A stretch of 64,000 bases of DNA from Sphingobium aromaticiconvertens (GCF_037154075.1 NZ_JBANRJ010000001.1:4583501-4647500); one strand, 5' to 3'; shown: positions 1-9,498, numbered from the stretch's first letter. Numbers and translations are program-made. Notes: generated by a model from the letters alone, not told the origin.

Positions 1-1
1 C

Positions 2-508
2 AAGGAATTCTACTGGCACAGCGATTTCGAAACCTGGCATGTCGAAGACGGGATGCCACGCATGCGGGCCTTGTCCATGTCGGTGCTGCTGGCGGAAAAC
101 ACACCGCATAACGGCCCGCTGATGCTGATTCCCGGATCGCACCGTCATTATCTGACCTGCGTCGGTGAAACGCCCGAAGATCACTATCGCCAGTCGCTCA
201 AGAAACAGGAATATGGCGTCCCGGACGAAGACAGCCTGGCCGAACTGGCGCATAAATTCGGGATCGTCGCACCGACCGGCAAGCCGGGATCGGTGGTGAT
301 CTTCGACTGCAACATCATGCATGGGTCGAACGGCAACATCACCCCCTTCCCGCGCGCCAATGCCTTCCTGGTCTATAACGCGGTGTCGAACCGCCTGACT
401 GCGCCCTTCGGCGTCGATACGCCGCGCCCAGCCTTCATTGCTGCGCGTGGTGAGCCGGATGCGATCACGCCCGTCACTGGACCATTGATAGCGCAGGTGC
501 CGGCATGA
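2..508 (+). CDS. ectD: Ectoine hydroxylase EctD (5' end outside window)
   Basis: C-terminal 168 residues of an ectoine 5-hydroxylase, a non-haem Fe(II)/2-oxoglutarate dioxygenase that converts the compatible solute ectoine to 5-hydroxyectoine in the cytoplasm. The reading frame is open from the window edge and begins with the family signature [17 protein letters not shown], whose His and Asp are two of the three iron ligands. The third ligand is the His in IMHGSNGN, and the PGSHRHY segment is also typical. Its stop overlaps the next gene by 4 bases (ATGA), so it belongs to an ect operon whose ectABC genes should lie to the left, outside the window. An internal Met at 53 is not the real start, because the signature lies upstream of it. 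Confidence 0.95.
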   Translation, partial: KEFYWHSDFETWHVEDGMPRMRALSMSVLLAENTPHNGPLMLIPGSHRHYLTCVGETPEDHYRQSLKKQEYGVPDEDSLAELAHKFGIVAPTGKPGSVVIFDCNIMHGSNGNITPFPRANAFLVYNAVSNRLTAPFGVDTPRPAFIAARGEPDAITPVTGPLIAQVPA

Positions 509-1947
509 GCAATATCCATAGCGTCGAGAAAATCGGCGGCACATCCATGGCCGCCACCGCGACCCTTTTCGACAATGTGCTGATCGGCGGGCGCAAGGAT
601 GCGGACCTCTATAATCGTATCTTCGTCGTGTCGGCCTATGCCGGCATGACCGACCTGCTGCTGGAGCATAAGAAAAGCGGTGAGCCGGGCGTTTATGCGC
701 GCTTCGTTGCAGATGACAATATCCAGGGCTGGCGCCAGGCAATGGAACGGGTGCGCCGCGCCATGCAGGATCGCAACGCCGCCATGTTCGTGCGCGCCGA
801 CCGGTTGGCCGAGGCGAACGCCTTTGTCGATATACGGATCGACGCCGTCGCCGCCTGCCTGGACGATCTAGCTCGGCTGCGCAGCCATGGCCGTTTCTGC
901 GTCAAAGAACAGTTGATGACGGTGCGCGAGTTGCTCGCTGGCCTTGGCGAAGCGCACAGCGCCCATTCGACGGCGCTGTTGTTGCGCGATCGCGGCGTCA
1001 ACGCGCAGTTCGTTGACCTGACCCTGTGGGACCAGCAGGACATGCGCGAACTGGACGAGCGGATAAGCGAGGTCTTCGCGCCGATCGACCTGACCATCAC
1101 CCTCCCCATCGTCACCGGCTATGCCGGATGCAGTGAGGGCATGGTGCGCCGCTATGCGCGCGGTTATTCCGAAATGACCTTTTCCCGTATTGCCGTCATG
1201 ACGGGTGCGCGTGAGGCGATCATCCACAAGGAATTTCACCTGTCGAGCGCGGACCCGCGGCTGGTGGGCAACCACAAGGCGCGCAAGATCGGCCGCACCA
1301 ATTATGACGTGGCGGACCAGTTGGCGAACCTGGGCATGGAGGCGATCCATCCGGGTGCGGGCCGGGGGTTGCGCCAAACGGATATTCCGCTGCGCGTGCG
1401 CAACACCTTCGACCGGGAGGATGGCGGGACGCTCATTTGCAGCGCTTATGTTTCCGACACGCCCCGCGTCGAGATCGTGACTGGGGTGCGCCATGCGCAG
1501 GCACTCCAGTTTTTCGAGCAGGATATGGTCGGGGTGAAGGGCTATGACGCCGCCATCCTCGAAGCGCTAACCCAACATGGCGCGTGGATCGTCAGCAAGG
1601 CGTCCAACGCCAACACCATCACCCATTATCTGTCGGCGGATGCGGCGACGGTGAAACGGGTGATCGCCGATCTTCAGGCGCGTTATCCCGATGCGGCTAT
1701 CTCGGCCCAGCCGGTGGCGATCGTGTCGGTGATCGGCAGCGACATATCGCGACCGGGGCTGATGACCGACGCATTGCAGGCCCTGGCCGCCGCGCATGTG
1801 CCGATCGTCGCGATGCAGCACCAAATCCGCAATGTCGATGTCCAGTTCATGGTGGACGTCGATCATTATGATGACGCGGTAGGTGCCCTGCACCATGTTC
1901 TGGTGGAAGATGGGACAGGCAAAGCGGAGGCTCGGCGCGCGGCCTGA
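505..1947 (+). CDS. ask: Ectoine-cluster aspartokinase (Ask_Ect)
   Basis: 480-residue aspartate kinase that phosphorylates L-aspartate, the first step toward the ectoine precursor aspartate-semialdehyde. The N-terminus carries VEKIGGTSM, the KxGGTS nucleotide-binding motif, and the C-terminal ~140 residues form two ACT-like regulatory repeats (around [12 protein letters not shown] and [15 protein letters not shown]). The long divergent middle and the position directly after ectD are typical of the specialised Ask_Ect group rather than housekeeping LysC. It starts inside the ectD stop codon (ATGA overlap), which indicates translational coupling. In known cases this isoenzyme supplies precursor without the usual amino-acid feedback; that part is family knowledge and not visible here. 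Confidence 0.95.
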   Translation: MSNIHSVEKIGGTSMAATATLFDNVLIGGRKDADLYNRIFVVSAYAGMTDLLLEHKKSGEPGVYARFVADDNIQGWRQAMERVRRAMQDRNAAMFVRADRLAEANAFVDIRIDAVAACLDDLARLRSHGRFCVKEQLMTVRELLAGLGEAHSAHSTALLLRDRGVNAQFVDLTLWDQQDMRELDERISEVFAPIDLTITLPIVTGYAGCSEGMVRRYARGYSEMTFSRIAVMTGAREAIIHKEFHLSSADPRLVGNHKARKIGRTNYDVADQLANLGMEAIHPGAGRGLRQTDIPLRVRNTFDREDGGTLICSAYVSDTPRVEIVTGVRHAQALQFFEQDMVGVKGYDAAILEALTQHGAWIVSKASNANTITHYLSADAATVKRVIADLQARYPDAAISAQPVAIVSVIGSDISRPGLMTDALQALAAAHVPIVAMQHQIRNVDVQFMVDVDHYDDAVGALHHVLVEDGTGKAEARRAA

Positions 1948-1967
1948 TCCGCGTCCCGTCCGATATC

Positions 1968-3203
1968 ATGTTCGCCGCAATCCATCCCGTCCGCAGCCTG
2001 CTGCTCGCCATCTTCATGTTGATGGCGGGCAGCGGCTTCCTGTCAACGCTGATTGGCCTTCGGCTGGAGCGGGCGGGGGCTGGCACCATGGCAATCGGTG
2101 CAGTCGCCACCGCCTATTTCGGCGGACTGGTGATCGGCGCGCTGCGTGCGGGCGGCATCGTGCGCGAAGTCGGGCATATCCGCGCCTTTGCCGCTTTTGT
2201 GTCGCTGCTATCTGCCAGCACGCTGGCTTACGCGCTTGTGCAGTTTCCACTCTTTTGGACGATGCTGCGACTGATCGACGGCATTTGCGTCGCCGGCGTG
2301 TTCATCTGCCTGGAAAGCTGGCTCAACGACCGGGCCGAGGCGGAAACGCGCGGCAGCGTACTCGCCGCCTATATGGTCGCGCTCTATTCAGGGCAGGCGG
2401 TCGGGCAATTGCTGCTGGCGGCGAGCGGCACGCTGCCTGCCGTGCCCTTCCAGCTGGCCTCCATCCTCATTTCCCTGGCGATCATTCCGCTCTGCCTGAC
2501 GCGCAGCGCTGCGCCCGCGCCGGTGGAGGCGCAGGCCTTTTCGATCCGTGCCCTCTATGCCGCATCGCCGCTCGGCACATTCGGCGCGGTCACGACCGGG
2601 CTGATGCTGGGCGCTTTCTACGGCATGGCGGCCGTTCATGTGCGGCGGCTGGGGCTGGATCTGGGCGCGACTGCCAGCTTCATGACGATCGTGATCCTGG
2701 GCGGCGTGGCGCTGCAATGGCCGCTCGGTCGCTTATCGGACCGGCTCGATCGGCGGCGCGTGATCGTGGGCTGCTTCGCGGCCACCATGGCCGTTTGCCT
2801 GATGCTGACTATGCTGGTGTCTGCAGGGCCATTGCTTCTGGGTTTGGGAGCGTTGTTTGGCGGCCTCAGCTTCGCCCTCTATCCGCTGTGCGTCGCGCAT
2901 TGCAACGACCGGCTGCTGGCTACGGAGCGAGTGGCGGCGAGCGGCCGACTGGTGCTGCTTTATTCGGTTGGCGCCGCGATCGGCCCGCTGGGTGCGGCCA
3001 TGCTGATGAGCGTCGCTCCGGGGGGTGGCCTGTTTCTTTTCATCGCCCTGTGCGCGGGAGCGACGCTTGCGTTCGGCCTGTGGCGTCAGACCGCTACACC
3101 GTCCGTGCCGGTGCCAGACCAGCAGGATTTTCAGATCGTTCCGCGCACGACGCCGATGGCATCCTTGCTCGATCCCAATACCGCAGATGGACATATGTCA
3201 TGA
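1968..3203 (+). CDS. MFS transporter, YcaD-like
   Basis: 411-residue major facilitator protein with about 12 hydrophobic segments and the inter-helix motif GRLSDRLDRRRVIV near residue 250. The overall pattern (short N-terminus, LESWLNDRAEAETRG after helix 4) resembles the YcaD/UMF1-like MFS group often found beside osmolyte genes. It starts 20 bases after the aspartokinase stop and overlaps the next transporter by 4 bases, so it is part of the same operon. The substrate cannot be read from the sequence; export or uptake of a compatible solute is an inference from context only. Confidence 0.8.
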   Translation: MFAAIHPVRSLLLAIFMLMAGSGFLSTLIGLRLERAGAGTMAIGAVATAYFGGLVIGALRAGGIVREVGHIRAFAAFVSLLSASTLAYALVQFPLFWTMLRLIDGICVAGVFICLESWLNDRAEAETRGSVLAAYMVALYSGQAVGQLLLAASGTLPAVPFQLASILISLAIIPLCLTRSAAPAPVEAQAFSIRALYAASPLGTFGAVTTGLMLGAFYGMAAVHVRRLGLDLGATASFMTIVILGGVALQWPLGRLSDRLDRRRVIVGCFAATMAVCLMLTMLVSAGPLLLGLGALFGGLSFALYPLCVAHCNDRLLATERVAASGRLVLLYSVGAAIGPLGAAMLMSVAPGGGLFLFIALCAGATLAFGLWRQTATPSVPVPDQQDFQIVPRTTPMASLLDPNTADGHMS

Positions 3204-4531
3204 CCACCTCCACACCTATCCATTCGCCACCTCAGGACAGGGTCGATGACGCCACGCTACGCCGGGCCATCGCCGCCTCTGCGCTCGGCAATGCGACTGA
3301 ATGGTTCGACTATGGCATCTATGCCTATGGCGTCACCTATATTTCGGCCGCGCTATTTCCCGGCGACGTCGATGATGCCGTGCTGTTCGCGCTGGCGACC
3401 TTCGCCATTTCCTTCCTTGTGCGGCCATTGGGCGGACTGTTCTGGGGACCGCTGGGCGATCGACTGGGGCGCAAATCTGTGCTAGCGCTTACCATATTGC
3501 TGATGTCCGGCGCGACGCTGGCGGTCGGCCTCATCCCATCCTACGCGCAGATCGGTTGGGGCGCGCCTGCGCTGCTGATCGGGCTGCGCATGGTACAGGG
3601 CTTTTCCACCGGCGGCGAATATGGCGGCGCGGCAACCTTCATGGCCGAATATGCGCCCGACGACCGGCGCGGCTTCTATGGCAGTTTTCTGGAGTTCGGC
3701 ACGTTGGCGGGCTTTTCCTTTGGCGCCGTGCTGATGCTTGGCTTCTCGCTGTTGCTGGGGGACGCGGCAATGCATGATTGGGGCTGGCGCATCCCATTCC
3801 TGGTCGCAGCCCCCATGGGCCTTGTCGGCATGTATCTGCGATCGAGGATGGAGGACACGCCAGTCTTTCGCGAACAGGCCGTCGAAGGCAGCGGATCGCC
3901 TCCGCTCAGAACGTTGATGCGCGACCATTGGCGACCAATGCTGGTCGTGAGTGGGTTGGTCGTGGCGCTCAACGTCGTCAACTATACGCTGCTCAGCTAC
4001 ATGCCGACCTATTTGCAGCGGCGCATCGGCCTCTCGCCGGACGAAGCGCTGGTCGTGCCGATCATCGGCATGGTCTTCATGATGTTCTTCCTGCCGTTCG
4101 CGGGCCATCTGTCGGATCGGATCGGGCGCAAACCGATGTGGCGCCTGTCGCTGATCGGGCTTCTGCTGAGTATATTGCCGCTCTACATGCTGATGGCGAC
4201 GGGGTTCGTCGGTGCGATCATGGGCTTCGCGCTGCTAGGCCTGCTCTATGTGCCACAACTGGCCACGATTTCCGCGACCTTCCCGGCGCTGTTCCCGACG
4301 CCTGTTCGGTTCGCAGGCTTCGCGATCGCCTACAACATGTCCACGTCGCTGTTCGGTGGAACCGCGCCTGCAATCGGCAGCAGTCTGATCCGCGCCACCG
4401 GCAACGACCTGATGCCGGCATTTTACATGATGATGGCCTGCGTCGTCGGCCTTATCGCGCTCTGCTTCATGCCCGAAACGGCTGGGCGTTCGCTGCATGA
4501 AAATGTCTTCGCCGATCGGACGGGCACATGA
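3200..4531 (+). CDS. ProP-like osmolyte:H+ symporter (MFS, MHS family)
   Basis: 443-residue major facilitator of the metabolite:H+ symporter group that includes ProP. Diagnostic features are NATEWFDYGIYAYG at the first helix, GDRLGRKSV between helices 2 and 3, and GFSTGGEYGGAATFMAEYAP at helix 4-5. The likely role is secondary uptake of ectoine, hydroxyectoine or betaines during osmotic stress, supported by its place in the ectoine operon. The ATG at 3200 overlaps the stop of the preceding MFS gene (ATGA). An open frame extends far upstream to 1883, but it only crosses the other MFS gene in a wrong frame, so the coupled start at 3200 was chosen. Its own stop overlaps the mscS start. Confidence 0.88.
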   Translation: MTTSTPIHSPPQDRVDDATLRRAIAASALGNATEWFDYGIYAYGVTYISAALFPGDVDDAVLFALATFAISFLVRPLGGLFWGPLGDRLGRKSVLALTILLMSGATLAVGLIPSYAQIGWGAPALLIGLRMVQGFSTGGEYGGAATFMAEYAPDDRRGFYGSFLEFGTLAGFSFGAVLMLGFSLLLGDAAMHDWGWRIPFLVAAPMGLVGMYLRSRMEDTPVFREQAVEGSGSPPLRTLMRDHWRPMLVVSGLVVALNVVNYTLLSYMPTYLQRRIGLSPDEALVVPIIGMVFMMFFLPFAGHLSDRIGRKPMWRLSLIGLLLSILPLYMLMATGFVGAIMGFALLGLLYVPQLATISATFPALFPTPVRFAGFAIAYNMSTSLFGGTAPAIGSSLIRATGNDLMPAFYMMMACVVGLIALCFMPETAGRSLHENVFADRTGT

Positions 4532-5781
4532 CATGGATGACTGACAATATCATGGCTGTCGTGACCGGCGGCCATTTCGATCAACCCTGGTTGCAGGCAA
4601 TGTTGGCGATCATGCTGCTGATCGCGATCGCCTGGATAGCGAACTGGGTCGCAAAACGCCTTGTCCTCACATTGGTCGTCAAGCTGCTGGAGCGTCGGCC
4701 TTTCGCCCTGGAAGCCCAGCATCTGGGGTCGATTGTCGCCCGGCTTTCGAACATCGTGCCGGCGCTGATCATCCAGGTGGGGATCGAGAGTGTCCCGCAC
4801 CTTCCCGGTTGGATCGCTCTTTTCATCCGCAGCCTGTGCGCAGCCTTCATCATCCTGACCATCGCGATCGCGCTCAGCGGCGGGCTTGGTCTGATGAACG
4901 ATCTGTATCAGCGGCGCCCCGATGCCGCCAACCGACCGATCAAAGGCTATGTCCAGGTCGGCAAGCTGATCATCTACGCCGCGGCGGCCATATTGGGGAT
5001 CGCGGCGCTGATGAACCAGTCCCCGTTGCTGTTGTTGTCGGGGCTTGGCGCGATGGCGGCTGTCCTGATGCTGGTGTTCAAGGACACCATATTATCCCTG
5101 GTGGCATCGGTTCAGATCGGCTCTAACGATATGGTCCGCGTGGGCGACTGGATCGAAATGCCGCAACTCGACGCCAATGGCGACGTGATCGATATCGCCC
5201 TGCATACGGTCAAGATCCAGAATTTCGACAAGACCATCACGACCATTCCAACCTACCGCCTGATCACGGAAAGCTTTCGCAACTGGCGCGGGATGCAGGA
5301 ATCTGGCGGTCGGCGGATCATGCGATCCCTGGCCATCGACCAGAATAGCATTCGGTTTCTGGACGGCGAGGAACTGGCGGACCTGTCCCGCTTCGGCCTG
5401 TTGCGTGAGCATCTTGAAGCAAAGCGGGATGATCTCGATCGATGGAACAGGAAACATGCTCATGATCAGATACTCGATAGCCGTCGGCTGACCAACATCG
5501 GCAGCTTTCGGGCCTATATCCTTGCCTACCTCAAGGCACGGCCGGATATTGCGGTGAACAAGACCTTGCTGGTACGCCAACTTGCGCCGACGGAAGATGG
5601 ATTGCCGCTGGAAATCTACGCCTTCGCTTCCACAGTCCTATGGGCGGAATATGAAGATATTCAGGCCGATATCTTCGATCACCTCGTTGCCATCATGCCA
5701 GAATTCGGACTGCGGTTGTTCCAGCGCCCTGCGGGTTCGGATCTGCAACGTGCAACGGACCGACAACTAGGCCGGAGCTGA
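4528..5781 (+). CDS. Mechanosensitive channel, MscS/YbdG type
   Basis: 417-residue inner-membrane channel of the small-conductance mechanosensitive family. Five hydrophobic helices precede the pore-lining helix (LLLLSGLGAMAAVLMLVFKD, about residues 167-186), then the MscS beta domain (VGDWIEMPQLDANGDVIDIALHTVKIQNFDKTITTIPTY). The NGDV insertion and C-terminal length resemble the YbdG/miniconductance subgroup. The start overlaps the ProP-like gene by 4 bases. In an ectoine operon it probably acts as a release valve for solutes on hypo-osmotic shock, the counterpart of the uptake system; ectoine clusters carrying mscS are known. It is the last gene of the operon. Confidence 0.92.
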   Translation: MTWMTDNIMAVVTGGHFDQPWLQAMLAIMLLIAIAWIANWVAKRLVLTLVVKLLERRPFALEAQHLGSIVARLSNIVPALIIQVGIESVPHLPGWIALFIRSLCAAFIILTIAIALSGGLGLMNDLYQRRPDAANRPIKGYVQVGKLIIYAAAAILGIAALMNQSPLLLLSGLGAMAAVLMLVFKDTILSLVASVQIGSNDMVRVGDWIEMPQLDANGDVIDIALHTVKIQNFDKTITTIPTYRLITESFRNWRGMQESGGRRIMRSLAIDQNSIRFLDGEELADLSRFGLLREHLEAKRDDLDRWNRKHAHDQILDSRRLTNIGSFRAYILAYLKARPDIAVNKTLLVRQLAPTEDGLPLEIYAFASTVLWAEYEDIQADIFDHLVAIMPEFGLRLFQRPAGSDLQRATDRQLGRS

Positions 5782-6087
5782 CCCAAATCAGCCGCTCGGC
5801 GATCAATCCTTGTTTTCCGGACTCTGACCGCCCGGCTTTCCATGTCTTGTTCGCAAAACAGCCTACCTTGACATAAGCTGCTCCCTAGCAATCATAAACG
5901 GCTTGAACCAACGCGCCATGTTGCACTGCGACAAATTTGCAGCTAGTGGGGCGGCAATCGCATGGACCCGGTGCAATTCCGGGTGGCTATTCCGGCCGCC
6001 GATCCGCCGGACAACGCACTTCGCACCCAAATATCATGCCGCTATTCAACGGCGGCGCAGCTGCGATTTTTGCGGAATAATCCATTT
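5782..6087 (+). promoter_or_regulatory. Long leader of the SulP gene, possible structured RNA
   Basis: Gene-free 306-base stretch before the SulP start. Its downstream half contains several short inverted repeats: ACCCGG (5966-5971) pairs with CCGGGT (5979-5984), TCCGG (5991-5995) with CCGGA (6007-6011), and GCCG (6038-6041) with CGGC (6050-6053). A structured cis-regulatory leader is possible, as sulfate-transporter-linked RNAs (sul1 motif) have been described in Alphaproteobacteria, but I cannot fold or align it here. The upstream half shows no recognisable element. Confidence 0.3.
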
Positions 6088-7569
6088 ATGAACATCACGT
6101 CCTTAGCTCGGTACCGTGCTGAATGGCTCAACGATGCCATCGGCGCTCGTCGCGATATGTTGGCCGGCATGGTCGGCACTTTCGCGCTCATTCCGGAGGT
6201 GATCGCCTTTTCCTTCGTCGCTGGCATTGATCCTGAGGTTGGCCTTTTCGCCTCCTTCGTGATCGGCATTGTCATTGCTTTTGCTGGAGGCCGACCGGCG
6301 ATGATCTCGGGCGCTGCTGGCTCGGTCGCACTCGTTGTAGCAGCCTTAGTTCATAGCCACGGCCTTCAATATCTTCTTGTCGCGACCCTTTTGGCGGGCG
6401 TCCTTCAGATCGTCTTTGGCCTGCTTAAGCTAGACGTCCTTCTACGTTTTGTTTCGCGCTCCGTCCGAACGGGCTTTGTAAACGCCTTGGCGATCCTCAT
6501 TTTTTCTGCGCAGGTGCCGCAAATGCTTGGCGTAACCTGGCACACCTATGCGATGATCGTTTCGGGTCTCGGAATAATCTATCTGCTGCCTCGCCTAACG
6601 ACGGCCATCCCCTCGCCGCTTATCTGCATCGTTGTCCTGACGCTAATCAGCATCGCTTACCCAATGCCGATCCATACTGTCTCTGATTTGGGTCGTTTGC
6701 CCGCGTCACTTCCCTCATTCCATGTTCCCGACTTTCCGCTCAATCTTGAAGCTTTCTGGATTGTGGCACCTTACGCTTTCGCAATGGCAGCAGTTGGCTT
6801 GCTGGAATCGATGATGACCGCGAGCGTGGTTGATGAACTCACTGAAACGACCAGCTCGAAGGCACAGGAATGTACGGGCTTGGGCCTCGCAAATGTTGCT
6901 GCCGGTCTTTTCGGAGGCATCGCGGGTTGCGGCATGATCGGGCAAACCGTTGGCAATGTGCGGTATGGCGGCCGAGGACGTCTTTCGACCCTCGTCGCTG
7001 GCGTTTTCCTGCTGGTCGTCATGGTTCCGCTGCGTTCATGGATCGCTCAAGTACCAGTCGCGGCGCTCGTCGCGATCATGATCATGGTTTCCATCAGCAC
7101 ATTCTCTTGGGGATCGCTATCTGACCTTGCACGACATCCGAAGGTATCCGGCGTGGTTATGTTGGCCACGGTGGCGGTGACTGTCGCCACGCACGACCTG
7201 TCCGCAGGCGTTGCCGTTGGCGTGCTGCTCAGTAGCGTGTTCTTCGCTTTCAAGGTGACAAAATTGATGCGCGTCAAGGAGGAACTCGATCCGCGAACCA
7301 GTACGAGAACATACATCGTGTCTGGTCAAATTTTCTTCGCCAGCGCAGAGATTTTTGCTGACCAGTTTGATCTGCGCGATACGGCGCAAAAGATCCGGAT
7401 CGACCTCACGGCGGCGCATCTCTGGGATGTTACGGCTGTCGGCGCTTTGGAAAACGTCGTTACAAAGATGCGCCGACATGGGATGAGCGTGGAATTGATC
7501 GGTCTTAACCAAGCCAGTGCGATCCTAGTCGACCGGCACGCGCCGCTCGTTCGAGAGGCCACAGCCTAA
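6088..7569 (+). CDS. SulP family anion transporter with STAS domain
   Basis: 493-residue SulP/SLC26 permease. After a short cytoplasmic N-terminus it shows about 10-12 membrane segments (for example AFAGGRPAMISGAAGSVALV, a typical SulP re-entrant motif) and a cytoplasmic STAS domain from roughly residue 405 to the end. It probably moves sulfate or bicarbonate by H+ or Na+ symport; the substrate is unresolved. The ATG at 6088 was chosen over an upstream in-frame ATG at 5962 because residues encoded upstream are not SulP-like and lie in the leader. Third-position A/T use looks higher than in the neighbouring ectoine genes, suggesting a different origin. Confidence 0.9.
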   Translation: MNITSLARYRAEWLNDAIGARRDMLAGMVGTFALIPEVIAFSFVAGIDPEVGLFASFVIGIVIAFAGGRPAMISGAAGSVALVVAALVHSHGLQYLLVATLLAGVLQIVFGLLKLDVLLRFVSRSVRTGFVNALAILIFSAQVPQMLGVTWHTYAMIVSGLGIIYLLPRLTTAIPSPLICIVVLTLISIAYPMPIHTVSDLGRLPASLPSFHVPDFPLNLEAFWIVAPYAFAMAAVGLLESMMTASVVDELTETTSSKAQECTGLGLANVAAGLFGGIAGCGMIGQTVGNVRYGGRGRLSTLVAGVFLLVVMVPLRSWIAQVPVAALVAIMIMVSISTFSWGSLSDLARHPKVSGVVMLATVAVTVATHDLSAGVAVGVLLSSVFFAFKVTKLMRVKEELDPRTSTRTYIVSGQIFFASAEIFADQFDLRDTAQKIRIDLTAAHLWDVTAVGALENVVTKMRRHGMSVELIGLNQASAILVDRHAPLVREATA

Positions 7570-7717
7570 TGGTACGCCTCCGCCTATGATGTCGGTAGAG
7601 TCAGGAAGGTGACCGGCACACTTCCGTTACAAGCCCCATACTGCTGTGGTGCAATATCATGCCTCCTGACCTAGCGAGGCCAACGCTTTCCCGGGTCAAC
7701 GTCAACCAGATTCAATT

Positions 7718-7733
7718 GACCGACATAACAGTC
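7718..7733. promoter_or_regulatory. hipBA operator-like palindrome 1
   Basis: GACCGACATAACAGTC fits the palindrome GACCGnnATnnCGGTC with one mismatch. It lies 139 bases before the hipB start and is one of three related sites in this intergenic region. Confidence 0.55.
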
Positions 7734-7797
7734 ACGAATGGCTTTTATGCCCGACCTCGCGGTCATTCTATTGATTGTTAATTCCCTGCGTGATATT

Positions 7798-7813
7798 GAC
7801 CGTTATGGCGGTC
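7798..7813. promoter_or_regulatory. hipBA operator-like palindrome 2
   Basis: GACCGTTATGGCGGTC is a perfect match to GACCGnnATnnCGGTC. It is 80 bases after site 1 and 44 bases before hipB, where a HipB dimer could repress the operon by binding. Confidence 0.65.
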
Positions 7814-7828
7814 CTCAAGCTAGTTAAT

Positions 7829-7844
7829 GACCGCTATAACAAGC
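7829..7844. promoter_or_regulatory. hipBA operator-like half palindrome 3
   Basis: GACCGCTATAACAAGC keeps the left half and the central AT and C of the same palindrome, 31 bases after site 2. Its overlap with an upstream in-frame ATG (7827) argues for the hipB start at 7857. Confidence 0.5.
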
Positions 7845-7856
7845 ATTGAGGCCAAT

Positions 7857-8192
7857 ATGAACGCGCATACCCGCACATATTCTCGCGTGACGCGCGAAGC
7901 GCTGACCATGATGGGTGGACTCATTCGTCTTGGGCGCAAACAGCGCAAGATGTCGGAAGCTGACCTTTCAGCCCGGATCGGCATCGCGCGCAGCACGCTA
8001 CAGCTCATTGAGAAGGGTCATCCCAAAGTAGAAATCGGGCTGGTATTTGAGGCCGCGACTCTAGTGGGCGTGCCGTTATTCGTTGACGAACCTTCGCGGC
8101 TCGCTCCCGAGATTTCGAGGGTCAACGACAAGCTGGCACTCCTCCCGCAGGCGGTTCGGCATCCGCGCTCGGAGGTGAAAGATGACTTCTGA
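7857..8192 (+). CDS. hipB: HipB-like XRE antitoxin
   Basis: 111-residue helix-turn-helix protein. The HTH spans about residues 15-75 (IRLGRKQRKMSEADLSARIG followed by the recognition helix in ARSTLQLIEKG). It overlaps hipA by 11 bases, the usual antitoxin-first order, so it should both bind HipA and autorepress the operon. The ATG at 7857 follows GAGG at good spacing. An earlier in-frame ATG at 7827 is less likely because it lies inside an operator-like palindrome. Three such palindromes upstream support autoregulation. Confidence 0.88.
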   Translation: MNAHTRTYSRVTREALTMMGGLIRLGRKQRKMSEADLSARIGIARSTLQLIEKGHPKVEIGLVFEAATLVGVPLFVDEPSRLAPEISRVNDKLALLPQAVRHPRSEVKDDF

Positions 8193-9498
8193 TCGCCCTC
8201 GGCCTGTCACTGCGGTTGCCGCTCAAGGTCCTATCCTGCCAGCCACCGAAGCATTCGTGTGGATATGGCTACCGGGGTCGCTTGAACCCATCATCGCCGG
8301 GCGGATCGAATTGAACGGAGATGTTTATACCTTCAACTATGGTCGTTCTTATCTTGAACGTGCCGACGCTATGCCAATCTATGCACCGGAGTTGCCTCTC
8401 CAGCGTGGCAGGATCATCCCGCAAACCCCGCTGGATATAGCCGGCTGCTTGCGAGACGGCGCTCCGGACGCATGGGGGCGTCGAATCATCATCAATCGTC
8501 TAACCGGCCTTCGCAGCAACGCAGCGCACAATGTCGAGTTCGACGAACTGACCTACATGCTCAATTCGGGCTCCGACCGCATTGGCGCGCTCGATTTCCA
8601 GACGTCAGCCGATCGGTATCAGCCTCGTGAGCAGGACAATGCGGCGCTCGAGGAACTGCTGGAAGCGGCCGAACGGGTTGAGAGGGGCGAGCCCATCCCC
8701 CAGACTCTCGACAACGCGCTGTTCCATGGGAGTTCCATCGGCGGCGCACGTCCCAAAGCCTTGATCCAGGACGGCGAGGACAAGTTCATCGCCAAATTCT
8801 CGGCGACAAACGATACCATGGCCGTCGTGAAGGCCGAGTTTGTTGCCATGCGCCTGGCGGCAGAGGTAGGGCTGGACGTCGCGCCAGTCCGCCTGGCGAG
8901 GGCAAGTGGCAAGGACGTCCTGCTCGTTCGCCGCTTCGACCGCGAATGGAACGGTACTGGCTGGACACGCCGCGCAATGGTCTCTGCCCTGACCATGTTC
9001 GGGCTGGGGGAAATGCAGGCACGCTATGCCAGCTATGTCGATCTGGCCGAAATGGTGCGCACGCGTTTTACCGATCCGCAAGCGACGCTGCGCGAACTGT
9101 TCGGGCGCCTGGTCTTCAACGTGCTGACGGGCAACACCGATGACCATGCCCGCAACCATGCCGCTTTCTGGGATGGCGCCAACCTCACGCTGACAAAGGC
9201 ATACGACATATGCCCGCAGCCACGTAACGGCCGGGAGGCCAATCAGGCGATGTTGGTGAATGGCGAGGATAAGCGCAGCCTTGTGGAAAGCTGCCGATTG
9301 TCGGCGTCAAACTTCCTGTTGAGTGACCGGGATGCCCGCGATCTGATCAACCATCAGGTCACTTCGATCACCCAATTATGGGGCGACATTTGCGACGAAG
9401 CCGAGTTGAGTAGGGTAGATCGCGGATATCTATGGCGACGCCAGTTCCTCAATGACTATGCTTTCGAAGGCTATGCCGATGGCGCGCCGCAGCTTTGA
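8182..9498 (+). CDS. hipA: HipA-like serine/threonine kinase toxin
   Basis: 438-residue HipA family kinase. Family proteins phosphorylate a translation component (GltX for E. coli HipA) and cause growth arrest or persistence. Visible features are the N-terminal HipA domain (GSLEPIIAGRIELNGDVYTF, DAWGRR), the glycine-rich loop GSSIGGARPKAL near residue 185, the Lys of KFIAKF, and the catalytic loop NTDDHARNHA near residue 318, followed by AYDICP as the metal-binding segment. All key residues are present, so it should be active. It overlaps hipB by 11 bases. The closest relatives are HipA homologues with unassigned targets, so the substrate is unknown. Confidence 0.92.
   Translation: MTSDRPRPVTAVAAQGPILPATEAFVWIWLPGSLEPIIAGRIELNGDVYTFNYGRSYLERADAMPIYAPELPLQRGRIIPQTPLDIAGCLRDGAPDAWGRRIIINRLTGLRSNAAHNVEFDELTYMLNSGSDRIGALDFQTSADRYQPREQDNAALEELLEAAERVERGEPIPQTLDNALFHGSSIGGARPKALIQDGEDKFIAKFSATNDTMAVVKAEFVAMRLAAEVGLDVAPVRLARASGKDVLLVRRFDREWNGTGWTRRAMVSALTMFGLGEMQARYASYVDLAEMVRTRFTDPQATLRELFGRLVFNVLTGNTDDHARNHAAFWDGANLTLTKAYDICPQPRNGREANQAMLVNGEDKRSLVESCRLSASNFLLSDRDARDLINHQVTSITQLWGDICDEAELSRVDRGYLWRRQFLNDYAFEGYADGAPQL

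Noticed and set aside
1883..3199. Very long open frame (882 codons to 4531) suggesting a fusion protein before the ProP-like gene
   Set aside because: The first 439 codons run through the MFS gene in a wrong frame and give an Arg/Ala-rich non-protein-like sequence; only the part from the coupled ATG at 3200 is MFS-like.
7753..7764. GACCTCGCGGTC as a fourth hip operator
   Set aside because: It is palindromic but the centre is four bases shorter than in the other sites and lacks the AT, so it does not fit the same consensus.
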